Assembly: GCA_023053575.1 (NCBI GenBank)
Contig: JAKZAP010000019.1
Coordinates: forward strand, 124,001-188,000
Direction: 5' to 3'
Length of the DNA: 64,000 nucleotides
Source of the DNA: Branchinecta lynchi
Lineage: Eukaryota; Arthropoda; Branchiopoda; Anostraca; Branchinectidae
Each line of letters starts with the position of its first letter. Position 1 is the first letter of the stretch. Positions 1-12,993 of this stretch are shown in pieces. The notes beneath the pieces were generated by a model. That model searched no databases and was not told the DNA's origin. It saw nothing but the letters and a program-made list of their open reading frames with translations. The position numbers and the translations under genes are program-made.

Positions 1-24
1 ACCAACCTTGGGGGAAAACAAAGC

Positions 25-700
25 TTGTGGAAAAAAAAACCTTGTGGGAAAACCAACCTAGTGGGAAAAAACAACCTAGTGGGAAAACAAACCTTTTGGG
101 AAAACCAACCTTATGGGGAAAGCAACCCTGCGGGAAAACCAACCTTGTGGGAAAACGAACCTTGTGGGAAAGCGAACCTTTTGGGAAAACCAACACAGTG
201 GGAAAACAAACCTTGTGGGAAAACCAACCTTGCGGGAAAACCAACCTTGGGGGAAAACAAACCTTGTGGGAAAACAAACCTTGTGGGGAAACAAACCTTG
301 TGGGAAAACAAACCTTGTGAGAAAACAAACCTTGTGGGGAAACAAACCTAGTGGGAAACCAAACCTTGTGAGAAAACAAACCTTGTGGGAAAACCAACCT
401 TATGGGAAAACAAACCTAGTGGGAAAACAAACCTTGTGGGGAAACAAACCTTATGGGAAAATAAACCTTGCGGGAAAACAAACCTTATGGGAAAACAAAC
501 CTTGTGGGGAAACAAACCTTGTGGGGAAACAAACCTTGTGGGAAAACCAACCTTGCGGGAAAGCGAACCTTTTGGGAAAACCAACACAGTGGGAAAACAA
601 ACCTTGTGGGAAAACCAACCTTGCGGGAAAACCAACCTTGGGGGAAAACAAAGCTTGTGGGAAAACAAAGCTTGTGGGAAAACCAACCTAGTGGGAAAAA
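25..700 (+). repeat. Segmental duplicate A1 inside the 17-bp array (partner 4662-5337)
   Basis: The order of unit variants here recurs 4637 bp downstream at about 4662-5337. The match covers the rare double-A module near base 30 (GTGGAAAAAAAAACC) and the AAAAAACAACCTAG module. Matching by variant order shows a recent kilobase-scale copy and not independent homogenisation. Limits are approximate. Confidence 0.7.
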
Positions 701-1899
701 ACAACCTAGTGGGAAAACAAAGCTTGTGGGAAAACCAACCTTGTGGGAAAACCAACCTTGTGGGAAAGCGAACCTTTTGGAAAAACCAACACAGTGGGAA
801 CATAAACCTTGTGGGAAAACCAACCTTGTGGGGAAACAAACCTTGTGGGAAAACCAACCTTGCGGGAAAGCGAACCTTTTGGGAAAACCAACACAGTGGG
901 AAAACAAACCTTGTGGGAAAACCAACCTTGCGGGAAAACCAACCTTGGGGGAAAACAAAGCTTGTGGGAAAACCAACCTTGTGGGAAAACCAACCTTGTG
1001 GGAAAGCGAACCTTTTGGGAAAACCAACACAGTGGGAACATAAACCTTGTGGGAAAACCAACCTTGCGGGAAAACCAACCTTTTGGGAAAACAAACCTTG
1101 TGGGAAAACAAACCTTGTGGGAAAACAAACCTTGTGGGAAAACAAACCTTATGGGAAAACAAACCTTGTGGGGAAACAAACCTTGTGGGAAAACCAACCT
1201 TGCGGGAAAGTGAACCTTTTGGGAAAACCAACACAGTGGGAAAACAAACCTTGTGGGAAAACCAACCTTGCGGGAAAACCAACCTTGGGGGAAAACAAAG
1301 CTTGTGGGAAAACAAACCTTGTGGGAAAACCAACCTAGTGGGAAAAAACAACCTAGTGGGAAAACAAACCTTGTGAGAAAACAAACCTTGTGGGAAAACC
1401 AACCTTATGGGGAAAGCAACCCTGCGGGAAAACCAACCTTGTGGGAAAACCAAACTTGTGGGAAAGCGAACCTTTTGGGAAAACCAACACAGTGGGAAAA
1501 CAAACCTTGTGGGAAAACCAACCTTGCGGGAAAACCAGCCTTGGGGGAAAACAAACCTTGTGGGAAAACAAACCTTGTGGGAAAACAAACCTTGCTGGAA
1601 AGCGAACCTTTTGGGAAAACCAACACAGTGGGAAAACAAACCTTGTGAGAAAACAATCCTTGTGGGAAAACAAACCTTGTGGGAAAACAAACCTTATGGG
1701 AAAACAAACCTTGTGGGAAAACAAATCTTATGGGAAAACAAACCTTGTGGGGAAACAAACCTTGTGGGAAAACCAACCTTGCGGGAAAGCGAACCTTTGG
1801 GAAAACCAACACAGTGGGAAAACAAACCTTGTGAGAAAACAATCCTTGTGGGAAAACAAACCTTGTGGGGAAACAAACCTTGTGAGGAAACAAACCTTG

Positions 1900-2890
1900 T
1901 GGGAAAACTAACCTTGTGGGAAAACAAACCTTGTGGGAAAACCAACCTTATTGGGAAAGCAACCCTGCGGGAAAACCAACCTTGTGGGAAAATCAACCTT
2001 GTGGGAAAGCGAACCTTTTGGGAAAACCAACACAGTGGGAAAAAAACCTTGTGGGAAAACCAACCTTGCGGGAAAACCAACCTTGGGGGAAAACAAACCT
2101 TGTGGGAAAACAAACCTTGTGGGGAAACAAACCTAGTGGGAAAACAAACCTTGTGAGAAAACAATCCTTGTGGGAAAACAAACCTTGGGGGGAACAAACC
2201 TAGCGGGGAAACTAACCTTGTGGGAAAACAAACCCTGCGGGAAAACCAACCTTGTGGGAAAACCAACCTTGTGGGGAAACAAACCTTTCGGGAAAACTAA
2301 CCTTGTGGGAAAACAAACCCTGCGGGAAAATGAATCTTGTGGGAAAACAAACCTTGTGGGAAAACAAACCTTGTGGGAAAACAAACCTTGTGGGAAAACA
2401 AACCTTGTGAGAAAACAAACCTTGTGGGAAAACCAACCTTATGGGGAAACAAACCCTGCGGGAAAACCAACCTTGTGGGAAAACCAACCTTGCGGGAAAG
2501 CGAACCTTTTGGGAAAACCAACACAGTGGGAAAACAAACCTTGTGAGAAAACAATCCTTGTGGGAAAACAAACCTTGCGGGGAAACAAACCTTGTGGGGA
2601 AACAAACCTTGTGGGAAAACTAACCTTGTGGGAAAACAAACCTTGCGGGAAAACTAACCTTGTGGTAAAACAAACGCTGCGGGAAAACCAACCTTGTGGG
2701 AAAACCAACCTTGTGGGGAAACAAACCTTTCGGGAAAACAAACCTTGTGGGAAAACAAACCTTGTGGGAAAACAAACCTTGTGGGAAAACAAACCTTATG
2801 GGGAAAGCAACCCTGCGGGAAAACCAACCTTGTGGGAAAACCAACCTTGTGGGAAAGCGAACCTTTTGGGAAAACCAACACAGTAGGAAC
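1900..2890 (+). repeat. Segmental duplicate B1 inside the 17-bp array (partner about 3410-4385)
   Basis: The variant order, including the rare short unit GGGGGGAACAAACCTAGCGG near 2187, recurs 1510 bp downstream near 3697. The offset falls to 1493 bp further along, because one 17-bp unit was lost from one copy. The copy-length change of exactly one unit fits slippage or unequal exchange. Confidence 0.75.
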
Positions 2891-5800
2891 ACAAACCTTG
2901 TGGGAAAACCAACCTTGCGGGAAAACCAACCTTGTGGGAAAACAAACCTTGTGGGAAAACAAACCTTGTGGGAAAACAAACCTTGCGGGAAAGCGAACCT
3001 TTTGGGAAAACCAACACAGTGGGAAAACAAACCTTGTGAGAAAACAATCCTTGTGGGAAAACAAACCTTGTGGGGAAACAAACCTTGTGGGAAAACAAAC
3101 CTTGTGGGAAAACCAACCTTATGGGGAAAGCAACCCTGCGGGAAAACCAACCTTGTGGGAAAATCAACCTTGTGGGAAAGCGAACCTTTTGGGAAAACCA
3201 ACACAGTGGGAAAAAAACCTTGTGGGAAAACAAACCTTGTGAGAAAACAAACCTTGTGGGAAAACCAACCTTATGGGGAAACAAACCCTGCGGGAAAACC
3301 AACCTTGTGGGAAAACCAACCTTGCGGGAAAGCGAACCTTCTGGGAAAACCAACACAGTGGGAAAGCAAACCTTGTGAGAAAACAATCCTTGTGGGAAAA
3401 CAAACCTTGTGGGGAAACAAACCTTGTGGGAAAACAAACCTTGTGGGAAAACCAACCTTATGGGGAAAGCAACCCTGCGGGAAAACCAACCTTGTGGGAA
3501 AATCAACCTTGTGGGAAAGCGAACCTTTTGGGAAAACCAACACAGTGGGAAAAAAACCTTGTGGGAAAACCAACCTTGCGGGAAAACCAACCTTGGGGGA
3601 AAACAAACCTTGTGGGAAAACAAACCTTGTGGGGAAACAAACCTAGTGGGAAAACAAACCTTGTGAGAAAACAATCCTTGTGGGAAAACAAACCTTGGGG
3701 GGAACAAACCTAGCGGGGAAACTAACCTTGTGGGAAAACAAACCCTGCGGGAAAACCAACCTTGTGGGAAAACCAACCTTGTGGGGAAACAAACCTTTCG
3801 GGAAAACTAACCTTGTGGGAAAACAAACCCTGCGGGAAAATGAATCTTGTGGGAAAACAAACCTTGTGGGAAAACAAACCTTGTGGGAAAACAAACCTTG
3901 TGAGAAAACAAACCTTGTGGGAAAACCAACCTTATGGGGAAACAAACCCTGCGGGAAAACCAACCTTGTGGGAAAACCAACCTTGCGGGAAAGCGAACCT
4001 TTTGGGAAAACCAACACAGTGGGAAAACAAACCTTGTGAGAAAACAATCCTTGTGGGAAAACAAACCTTGTGGGGAAACAAACCTTGTGGGGAAACAAAC
4101 CTTGTGGGAAAACTAACCTTGTGGGAAAACAAACCTTGCGGGAAAACTAACCTTGTGGTAAAACAAACGCTGCGGGAAAACCAACCTTGTGGGAAAACCA
4201 ACCTTGTGGGGAAACAAACCTTTCGGGAAAACAAACCTTGTGGGAAAACAAACCTTGTGGGAAAACAAACCTTGTGGGAAAACAAACCTTATGGGGAAAG
4301 CAACCCTGCGGGAAAACCAACCTTGTGGGAAAACCAACCTTGTGGGAAAGCGAACCTTTTGGGAAAACCAACACAGTAGGAACACAAACCTTGTGGGAAA
4401 ACCAACCTTGCGGGAAAACCAACCTTGTGGGAAAACAAACCTTGTGGGAAAACAAACCTTATGGGAAAACAAACCTTGTGGGAAAACAAACCTTATGGGA
4501 AAACAAACCTTGTGGGGAAACAAACCTTGTGGGAAAACCAACCTTGCGGGAAAGCGAAACTTTTGGGAAAACCAACACAGTGGGAAAACAAACCTTGTGG
4601 GAAAACCAACCTTGCGGGAAAACCAACCTTGGGGGAAAACAAAGCTTGTGGAAAAAAAACCTTGTGGGAAAACCAACCTAGTGGGAAAAAACAACCTAGT
4701 GGGAAAACAAACCTTGTGAGAAAACAAACCTTGTGGGAAAACCAACCTTATGGGGAAAGCAACCCTGCGGGAAAACCAACCTTCTGGGAAAACGAACCTT
4801 GTGGGAAAGCGAACCTTTTGGGAAAACCAACACAGTGGGAAAACAAACCTTGTGGGAAAACCAACCTTGCGGGAAAACCAACCTTGGGGGAAAACAAACC
4901 TTGTGGGAAAACAAACCTTGTGGGGAAACAAACCTTGTGGGAAAACAAACCTTGTGAGAAAACAAACCTTGTGGGGAAACAAACCTAGTGGGAAACCAAA
5001 CCTTGTGAGAAAACAAACCTTGTGGGAAAACCAACCTTATGGGAAAACAAACCTAGTGGGAAAACAAACCTTGTGGGGAAACAAACCTTATGGGAAAATA
5101 AACCTTGCGGGAAAACAAACCTTATGGGAAAACAAACCTTGTGGGGAAACAAACCTTGTGGGGAAACAAACCTTGTGGGAAAACCAACCTTGCGGGAAAG
5201 CGAACCTTTTGGGAAAACCAACACAGTGGGAAAACAAACCTTGTGGGAAAACCAACCTTGCGGGAAAACCAACCTTGGGGGAAAACAAAGCTTGTGGGAA
5301 AACAAAGCTTGTGGGAAAACCAACCTAGTGGGAAAAAACAACCTAGTGGGAAAACAAACCTTGTGAGAAAACAAACCTTGTGGGAAAACCAACCTTATGG
5401 GGAAAGCAACCCTGCGGGAAAACCAACCTTGTGGGAAAACCAACCTTGTGGGAAAGCGAACCTTTTGGGAAAACCAACACAGTGGGAAAACAAACCTTGT
5501 GGGAAAACCAACCTTGCGGGAAAAGCAACCTTGGGGGAAAAAAAACCTTGTGGGAAAACAAACCTTGTGGGGAAACAAACCTAGTGGGAAAACAAACCTT
5601 GTGGGGAAACAAACATTATGGGAAAATAAACCTTGTGGGGAAACAAACCTTGTGGGAAAACCAACCTTGCGGGAAAGCGAACCTTTTGGGAAAACCAACA
5701 CAGTGGGAAAACAAACCTTGTGTTAAAACCAACCTTGCGGGAAAACCAACCTTGGGGGAAAACAAAGCTTGTGGGAAAACAAACCTTGTGGGAAAACCAA

Positions 5801-8800
5801 CCTAGTGGGAAAAACAACCTAGGGGGAAAACAAACCTTGTGAGAAAACAAACCTTGTGGGAAAACCAACCTTATGGGTAAAGCAACCCTGCGGGAAAACC
5901 AACCTTGTGGGAAAACCAACCTTGTGGGAAAGCGAACTTTTTGGGAAAACCAACACAGTGGGAAAACAAACCTTGTGGGCAAACCAACCTTGCGGGAAAA
6001 CCAACCTTGGGGGAAAGCAAACCTTGTGGGAAAACAAACCTTGTGGGGAAACAAACCTAGTAGGAAATCAAACCTTGTGAGAAAACAAGACTTTGTGGGA
6101 AAACAAACCTTGTGGGGAAACAAACCTTGCGGGAAAACTAACCTTGTGGGAAAACAAACCCTGCGGGAAAACCAACCTTGTGGGAAAAACCACCTTGTGG
6201 GGAAACAAACCTTTCGGGAAAACTAACCTTGTGGGAAAACAAACCCTGCGGGAAAACCAAGCTTGTGGGAAAACAAACCTCGTGGGAAAACAAACCTTGT
6301 GGGAAAACAAACCTTGTGAGAAAACAAACCTTGTGGGAAAACCAACCTTATGGGGAAACAAACCCTGCGGGAAAACCAACCTTGTGGGAAAACCAACCTT
6401 GCGGGAAAGCGAACCTTTTGGGAAAACCAACACAGTGGGAAAACAAACCTTGTGAGAAAACAATCCTTGTGGGAAAGCGAACCTTTTGGGAAAACCAACA
6501 CAGTGGGAAAACAAACCTTGTGAGAAAACAATCCTTGCGGGAAAGCGAACCTTTTGGGAAAACCAACACAGTGGAAAAACAAACCTTGTGAGAAAACAAT
6601 CCTTGTGGGAAAACAAACCTTGTGGGGAAACAAACCTTGTGGGGAAATAAACCTTGTGGGAAAACTAACCTTGTGGGAAAACAAACCTTGCGGGAAAACT
6701 AACCTTGTGGGAAAACAAAACCTGCGGGAAAACAAAATTGTGGGAAAACAAACCTTGTGGGGAAACAAACCTTTCGGGAAAACCAACCTTGTGGGAAATC
6801 AAACCTTGTGGGAAAACAAACCTTGTGAGAAAACAAACCTTGTGGGAAAACCAACCTTATGGGGAAACAAACCCTGCGGTAAAACCAACCTTGTGGGAAA
6901 ACCAACCTTGCGGAAAAGCGAACCTTTTGGGAAAACCAACACAGTGGGAAAACAAACCTTGTGAGAAAACAATCCTTGTGGGAAAACAAACCTTGTGGGG
7001 AAACAAACCTTGTGGGGAAACAAACCTTGTGGGAAATCTAACCTTGTGGGAAAACAAACCTTGCGGGAAAGCGAACCTTTTGGGAAAACCAACACAGTGG
7101 GAAAACAAACCTTGTGAGAAAACAATCCTTGTGGGAAAACAAATCTTGTGGGGAAACAAACCTTGTGGGGAAACAAACCTTGTGGGAAAACTAACCTTGT
7201 GGGAAAACAAACCTTGTGGGAAAACCAACCTTATGGGGAAAGCAACCCTGCGGGAAAACCAACCTTGTGGGAAAACCAACCTTGTGGGAAAGCGAACCTT
7301 TTGGGAAAACCAACACAGTGGGAAAAAAATCTTGTGGGAAAACCAACCTTGCGGGAAAACCAACCTTGGGGGAAAACAAACCTTGTGGGAAAACAAACCT
7401 TGTGGGGAAACAAACCTAGTGGGAAAACAAACCTTGTGAGAAAACAATCCTTGTGGGAAAACAAACCTTGGGGGGAAACAAACCTTGCGGGGAAACTAAC
7501 CTTGTGGGAAAACAAACCCTGCGGGAAAACCAACCTTGTGGGAAAACCAACCTTGTGGGGAAACAAACCTTTCGGGAAAACTAACCTTGTGGGAAAACAA
7601 ACCCTGCGGGAAAACGAACCTTGTGGGAAAACAAACCTTGTGGGAAAACAAACCTAGTGAGAAAACAAACCTTGTGAGAAAACAAACCTTGTGGGAAAAC
7701 CAACCTTATGGGGAAACAAGCCCTGCGGGAAAACCAACCTTTGGGAAAACCAACCTTGCGGGAAAGCGAACCTTTTGGGAAAACCAACACAGTGGGAAAA
7801 CAAGGGTGCTTTCCCCATAAGGTTGGTTTTCCCACAAGGTTTGTTTTCTCAAAAGGTTTGTTTTCCCACTAGGTTGTTTTTCCCACTAGGTTGGTTTTCC
7901 CACAAGGTTTGTTTTCCCACAAGCTTTGTTTTCTCCCAAGGTTGGTTTTCCCGCAAGGTTGGTTTTCCCAAAAGGTTCGCTTTCCCGCAAGGTTGGTTTT
8001 CCCACAAGGTTTGTTTCCGCAGGGTTTGTTTTCCCACAAGGTTAGTTTTCCCGCAAGGTTTGTTTTCCCACAAGGTTAGTTTTCCCACAAGGTTGGTTTT
8101 CCCACAAGGTTTGTTTTCTCACAAGGTTTGTTTTCCCACAAGGTTAGTTTTCCCACAAGGTTTGTTTTCCCACAAGGTTTGTTTTCCCACAAGGTTGGTT
8201 TTTCCGAAAGGTTTGTTTCCCCACAAGGTTGGTTTTCCCACAAGGTTGGTTTTCCCGCAGGGTTTGTTTTCCCACAAGGTTAGTTTTCCCGCAAGGTTTG
8301 TTTTCCCACAAGGTTAGTTTTCCCACAAGGTTTGTTTCCCCACAAGGTTTGTTTCCCCACAAGGTTTGTTTTCCCACAAGGATTGTTTTCTCACAAGGTT
8401 TGTTTTCCCACTGTGTTGGTTTTCCCTAAAGGTTCGCTTTCCCGCAAGGTTGGTTTTCCCACAAGGTTGGTTTTAACGCAGGGTTTGTTTCCCCATAAGG
8501 TTGGTTTTCCCACAAGGTTTGTTTTCTCACAAGGTTTGTTTTCCCACTAGGTTGGTTTTCCCACAAGGTTTGTTTTCCCACAAGGTTGGTTTTCCCGAAA
8601 GGTTTGTTTCCCCACAAGGTTTTTTTTTCCACTAGGTTTGTTTTCCCATAAGGTTGGTTTTCCCACAAGATTTGTTTTCTCACAAGGTTTGTTTTCCCGG
8701 TTTGTTTCCCCACAAGGTTTGTTTTCTCACAAGGTTTTTTTTCCCACAAGGTTTGTTTTAACACAAGGTTTGTTTTCCCACAAGGTTTGTTTTCCCACAA

Positions 8801-11387
8801 GGTTGGTTTTCCCGAAAGGTTTGTTTCCCCACAAGGTTGGTTTTCCCACAAGGTTGGTTTTCCCGCAGGGTTTGTTTTCCCACAAGGTTAGTTTTCCCGC
8901 AAGGTTTGTTTCCCCACCAGGTTTGTTTTCCCACAAGGATTGTTTTCTCACAAGGTTTGTTTTCCCACTAGGTTTGTTTCCCACCAAGGTTTGTTTTCCC
9001 ACAAGGTTTGTTTTCCCCCAAGGTTGGTTTTCCCGCAAGGTTGGTTTTCCCACAAGGTTTGTTTTCCCACTGTGTTGGTTTTCCCAAAAGGTTTGCTTTC
9101 CCACAAGGTTGGTTTTCCCACAAGGTTGGTTTTCCCGCAGGGTTGCTTTCCCCATAAGGTTGGTTTTCCCACAAGGTTTGTTTTCTCAAAAGGTTTGTTT
9201 TCCCACTAGGTTGTTTTTCCCACTAGGTTGGTTTTCCCACAAGGTTTGTTTTCCCACAAGCTTTGTTTTCTCCCAAGGTTGGTTTTCCCACAAGGTTGGT
9301 TTTCCCAAAAGGTTCGCTTTCCCGCAAGGTTGGTTTTCCCACAAGGTTTGTTTCCCCACAAGGTTTGTTTTCTCACAAGGTTTGTTTTCCCACAAGGTTT
9401 GTTTTCCCACAAGGTTTGTTTTCCCACAAGGTTTGTTTTCCCACAAGGTTGGTTTTCCCGAAAGGTTTGTTTCCCCACAAGGTTGGTTTTCCCACAAGGT
9501 TGGTTTTCCCGCAGGGTTTGTTTTCCCACAAGGTTAGTTTTCCCGCAAGGTTTGTTTTCCCACAAGGTTAGTTTTCCCACAAGGTTTGTTTCCCCACAAG
9601 GTTTGTTTCCCCACAAGGTTTGTTGTCCCACAATGATTGTTTTCTCACAAGGTTTTTTTTCCCACTGTGTTGGTTTTCCCAAAAGGTTCGCTTTCCCGCA
9701 AGGTTCGCTTTCCCGCAAGGTTGGTTTTCCCACAAGGTTTGTTTTCTCACAAGGTTTGTTGTCCCACTAGGTTTGTTTCCCCACAAGGTTTGTTTTCTCA
9801 CAGGGTTTGTTTTCCCACAAGGTTTGTTTTCCCACAAGGTTGGTTTTCCCGAAAGGTTTGTTTTCCCACAAGGTTGGTTTTCCCACAAGGTTGGTTTTCC
9901 CGCAGGGTTTGTTTTCCCACAAGGTTAGTTCTCCCGCAAGGTTTGTTTTCCCACAAGGTTAGTTTTCCCACAAGGTTTGTTTCCCCACAAGGTTTGTTTT
10001 TCCCACAAGGATTGTTTTCTCACAATTTTTGTTTTCCCACTGTGTTAGTTTTCCCAAAAGGTTCACTTTCCCGCAAGGTTGGTTTTCCCACAAGGTTGGT
10101 TTTCCCGCAGGGTTTGTTTCCCCATAAGGTTGGTTTTCCCACAAGGTTTGTTTTCTCACAAGGTTTGTTTTCCCACTAGGTTGGTTTTCCTACAAGGTTT
10201 GTTTTCCCACAAGGTTTGTTTTCCCACAAGGTTTGTTTTCCCCCAAGGTTGGTTTTCCCGCAAGGTTGGTTTTCCCATAAGGTTGGTTTTCCCACAAGGT
10301 TTGTTTTCCCACAAGGTTTGTTTCCCCACAAGGTTTGTTTTCCCACAAGGTTTGTTTTCTCACAAGGTTTGTTTTCCCACTGTTTTGGTTTTCCCATAAG
10401 GTTGTCTTTCCCACAAGGTTTGTTTTCCCACAAGGTTTGTTTTCCCTCAAGATTTCTTTTTCCTCTAGGTTGGTTTTCCCACAAGGTTGGTTTTCCCACA
10501 ACGTTAGTTTTCTCACAAGGTTTGTTTTCTCACAAGGTTTGTTTTCCCACTGTTTTGGTTTTCCCATAAGGTTGTCTTTCCCACAAGGTTTGTTTTCCCA
10601 CAAGGTTTGTTTTCCCTCAAGATTTGTTTTTCCTCTAGGTTGGTTTTCCCACAAGGTTGGTTTTCCCACAACGTTAGTTTTCTCACAAGGTTGGTTTTCC
10701 CACAAGGTTTGTTTCCCCACAAGGTTGGTTTTCCCACAAGGTTGGTTTTCCCGCAGGGTTTGTTTTCCCACAAGGTTAGTTTTCCCGCAAGGTTTGTTTC
10801 CCCACAAGGTTTGTTTTCCAACAAGGATTGTTTTCTCACAAGGTTTGTTTTCCCACTAGGTTTGTTTCCCCACAAGGTTTATTTTCGGACAAGGTTTGTT
10901 TTCCCCAAAGGTTGGTTTTCCCGCAAGGTTGGTTTTCCCACAAGGTTTGTTTTCCTACTGTGTTGGTTTTCCCAAAAGGTTCGCTTTCCCACAAGGTTGG
11001 TTTTCCCACAAGGTTGGTTTTCCTGCAGGGTTGCTTTCCCCATAAGGTTGGTTTTCCCACAAGGTTTGTTTTCTCACAAGGTTTGTTTTCCCAGTAGGTT
11101 GTTTTTCCCACTAGGTTGGTTTTCCCACAAGGTTTGTTTTCCCACAAGCTTTGTTTTCCCCCAAGGTTGGTTTTCCCGCAAGGTTGGTTTACCCACAAGG
11201 TTTGTTTTCCCACTGTGTTGGTTTTCCCAAAAGGTTCGCTTTCCCGCAAGGTTGGTTTTCCCACAAGGTTTGTTTCCCCACAAGGTTTGTTTTCCCACAA
11301 GGTTGGTTTTCCCGAAAGGTTTGTTTCCCCACAAGGTTGGTTTTCCCACAAGGTTGGTTTTCCCGCAGGGTTTGTTTTCCCACAAGG

Positions 11388-12437
11388 TTAGTTTTCCCGC
11401 AAGGTTTGTTTCCCCACAAGGTTTGTTTTCCCACAAGGTTTGTTTTCCCACTGTGTTGGTTTTCCCAAAAGCTTCGCTTTCCCACAAGGTTGGTTTTCCC
11501 ACAAGGTTGGTTTTCCCACAAGGTTGGTTTTCCCGCAGGGTTGCTTTCCCCATAAGGTTGGTTTTCCCACAAGGTTTGTTTTCTCACAAGGTTTGTTTTC
11601 CCACTAGGTTGTTTTTCCCACTAGGTTGGTTTTCCCACAAGGTTTGTTTTCCCACAAGCTTTGTTTTCCCCCAAGGTTGGTTTTCCCGCAGGGTTTGTTT
11701 TCCCACAAGGTTAGTTTTCCCACAAGGTTGGTTTTCCCGAAAGGTTTGTTTCTCCACAAGGTTGGTTTTCCCACAAGGTTGGTTTTCCCGCAGGGTTTGT
11801 TTTCCCACAAGGTTAGTTTTCCCGCAAGGTTTGTTTCTCCACAAGGTTTGTTTTCCCACAAGGTTTGTTTTCCCACTGTGTTGGTTTTCCCAAAAGGTTC
11901 GCTTTCCCACAAGGTTGGTTTTCCCACAAGGTTGGTTTTCCCACAAGGTTGGTTTTCCCGCAGGGTTGCTTTCCCCATGAGGTTGGTTTTCCCATCAGGT
12001 TTGTTTTCTCACAAGGTTTGTTTTCCCACTAGGTTGTTTTTCCCACTAGGTTGGTTTTCAAACAAGGTTTGTTTTCCCACAAGCTTTGTTTTCCCCCAAG
12101 GTTGGTTTTCCCGCAGGGTTTGTTTTCCCACAACGTTAGTTTTCCCGCAAGGTTTGTTTTCCCACAAGGTTGGTTTTCCCGAAAGGTTTGTTTCTCCACA
12201 AGGTTGGTTTTCCCACAAGGTTGGTTTTCCCGCAGGGTTTGTTTTCCCACAAGGTTAGTTTTCCCGCAAGGTTTGTTTCTCCACAAGGTTTGTTTTCCCA
12301 CAAGGTTTGTTTTCCCACTGTGTTGGTTTTCCCAAAAGGTTCGCTTTCCCACAAGGTTGGTTTTCCCACAAGGTTGGTTTTCCCACAAGGTTGGTTTTCC
12401 CGCAGGGTTGCTTTCCCCATGAGGTTGGTTTTCCCAT
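11388..12437 (-). repeat. Short higher-order repeats of 425 and 442 bp inside the inverted block
   Basis: A module with the CAGGGTTGCTTTCCCCAT edge recurs with spacings of 425 and 442 bp, that is 25 and 26 units of 17 bp. The second and third copies share the variant TTTCTCCACAAGG and the CCATGAGG / CCATCAGG edge, so they are closest relatives. Confidence 0.65.
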
Positions 12438-12993
12438 CAGGTTTGTTTTCTCACAAGGTTTGTTTTCCCACTAGGTTGTTTTTCCCACTAGGTTGGTTTT
12501 CCCACAAGGTTTGTTTTCCCACAAGCTTTGTTTTCCCCCAAGGTTGGTTTTCCCGCAGGGTTTGTTTTCCCACAACGTTAGTTTTCCCGCAAGGTTTGTT
12601 TCCCCACAAGGTTTGTTTTCCCACAAGGTTTGTTTTCCCACTGTGTTGGTTTTCCCAAAAGGTTCGCTTTCCCGCAAGGTTCGCTTTCCCGCAAGGTTGG
12701 TTTTCCCACAAGGTTTGTTTTCTCACAAGGTTTGTTTTCCCACTAGGTTTGTTTCCCCACAAGGTTGGTTTTCCCACAAGGTTGGTTTTCCCGCAGGGTT
12801 GCTTTCCCCATAAGGTTGGTTTTCCCACAAGGTTTGTTTTCCCACAAGGTTTGTTTCCCCACAAGGTTTGTTTCCCCACAAGGTTTGTTTCCCCACAAGG
12901 TTTGTTTTCCCACAAGGATTGTTTTCTCACAAGGTTTGTTTTCCCACAAGGTTTGTTTCCCCACAAGGTTTGTTTCCCCACAAGGTTTGTTTT

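Larger units (their letters stand above)
1..7803 (+). repeat. 17-bp minisatellite array, forward orientation (continues off the left edge)
   Basis: Uninterrupted head-to-tail copies of a 17-bp unit, consensus AAACCTTGTGGGAAAAC. Common variants have TTGCGGG, TTATGGG, CCTAGTGGG, TTGTGAG, or a paired AGCGAACCTTTTGGG / CCAACACAGTGGG module. The consensus has no stop codon on either strand, and 17 is not a multiple of 3, so each frame cycles through all three phases every 51 bp and would encode a 17-residue repeat. That explains the many overlapping open frames on both strands; none looks like a gene. The array is already in progress at base 1. Confidence 0.97.
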
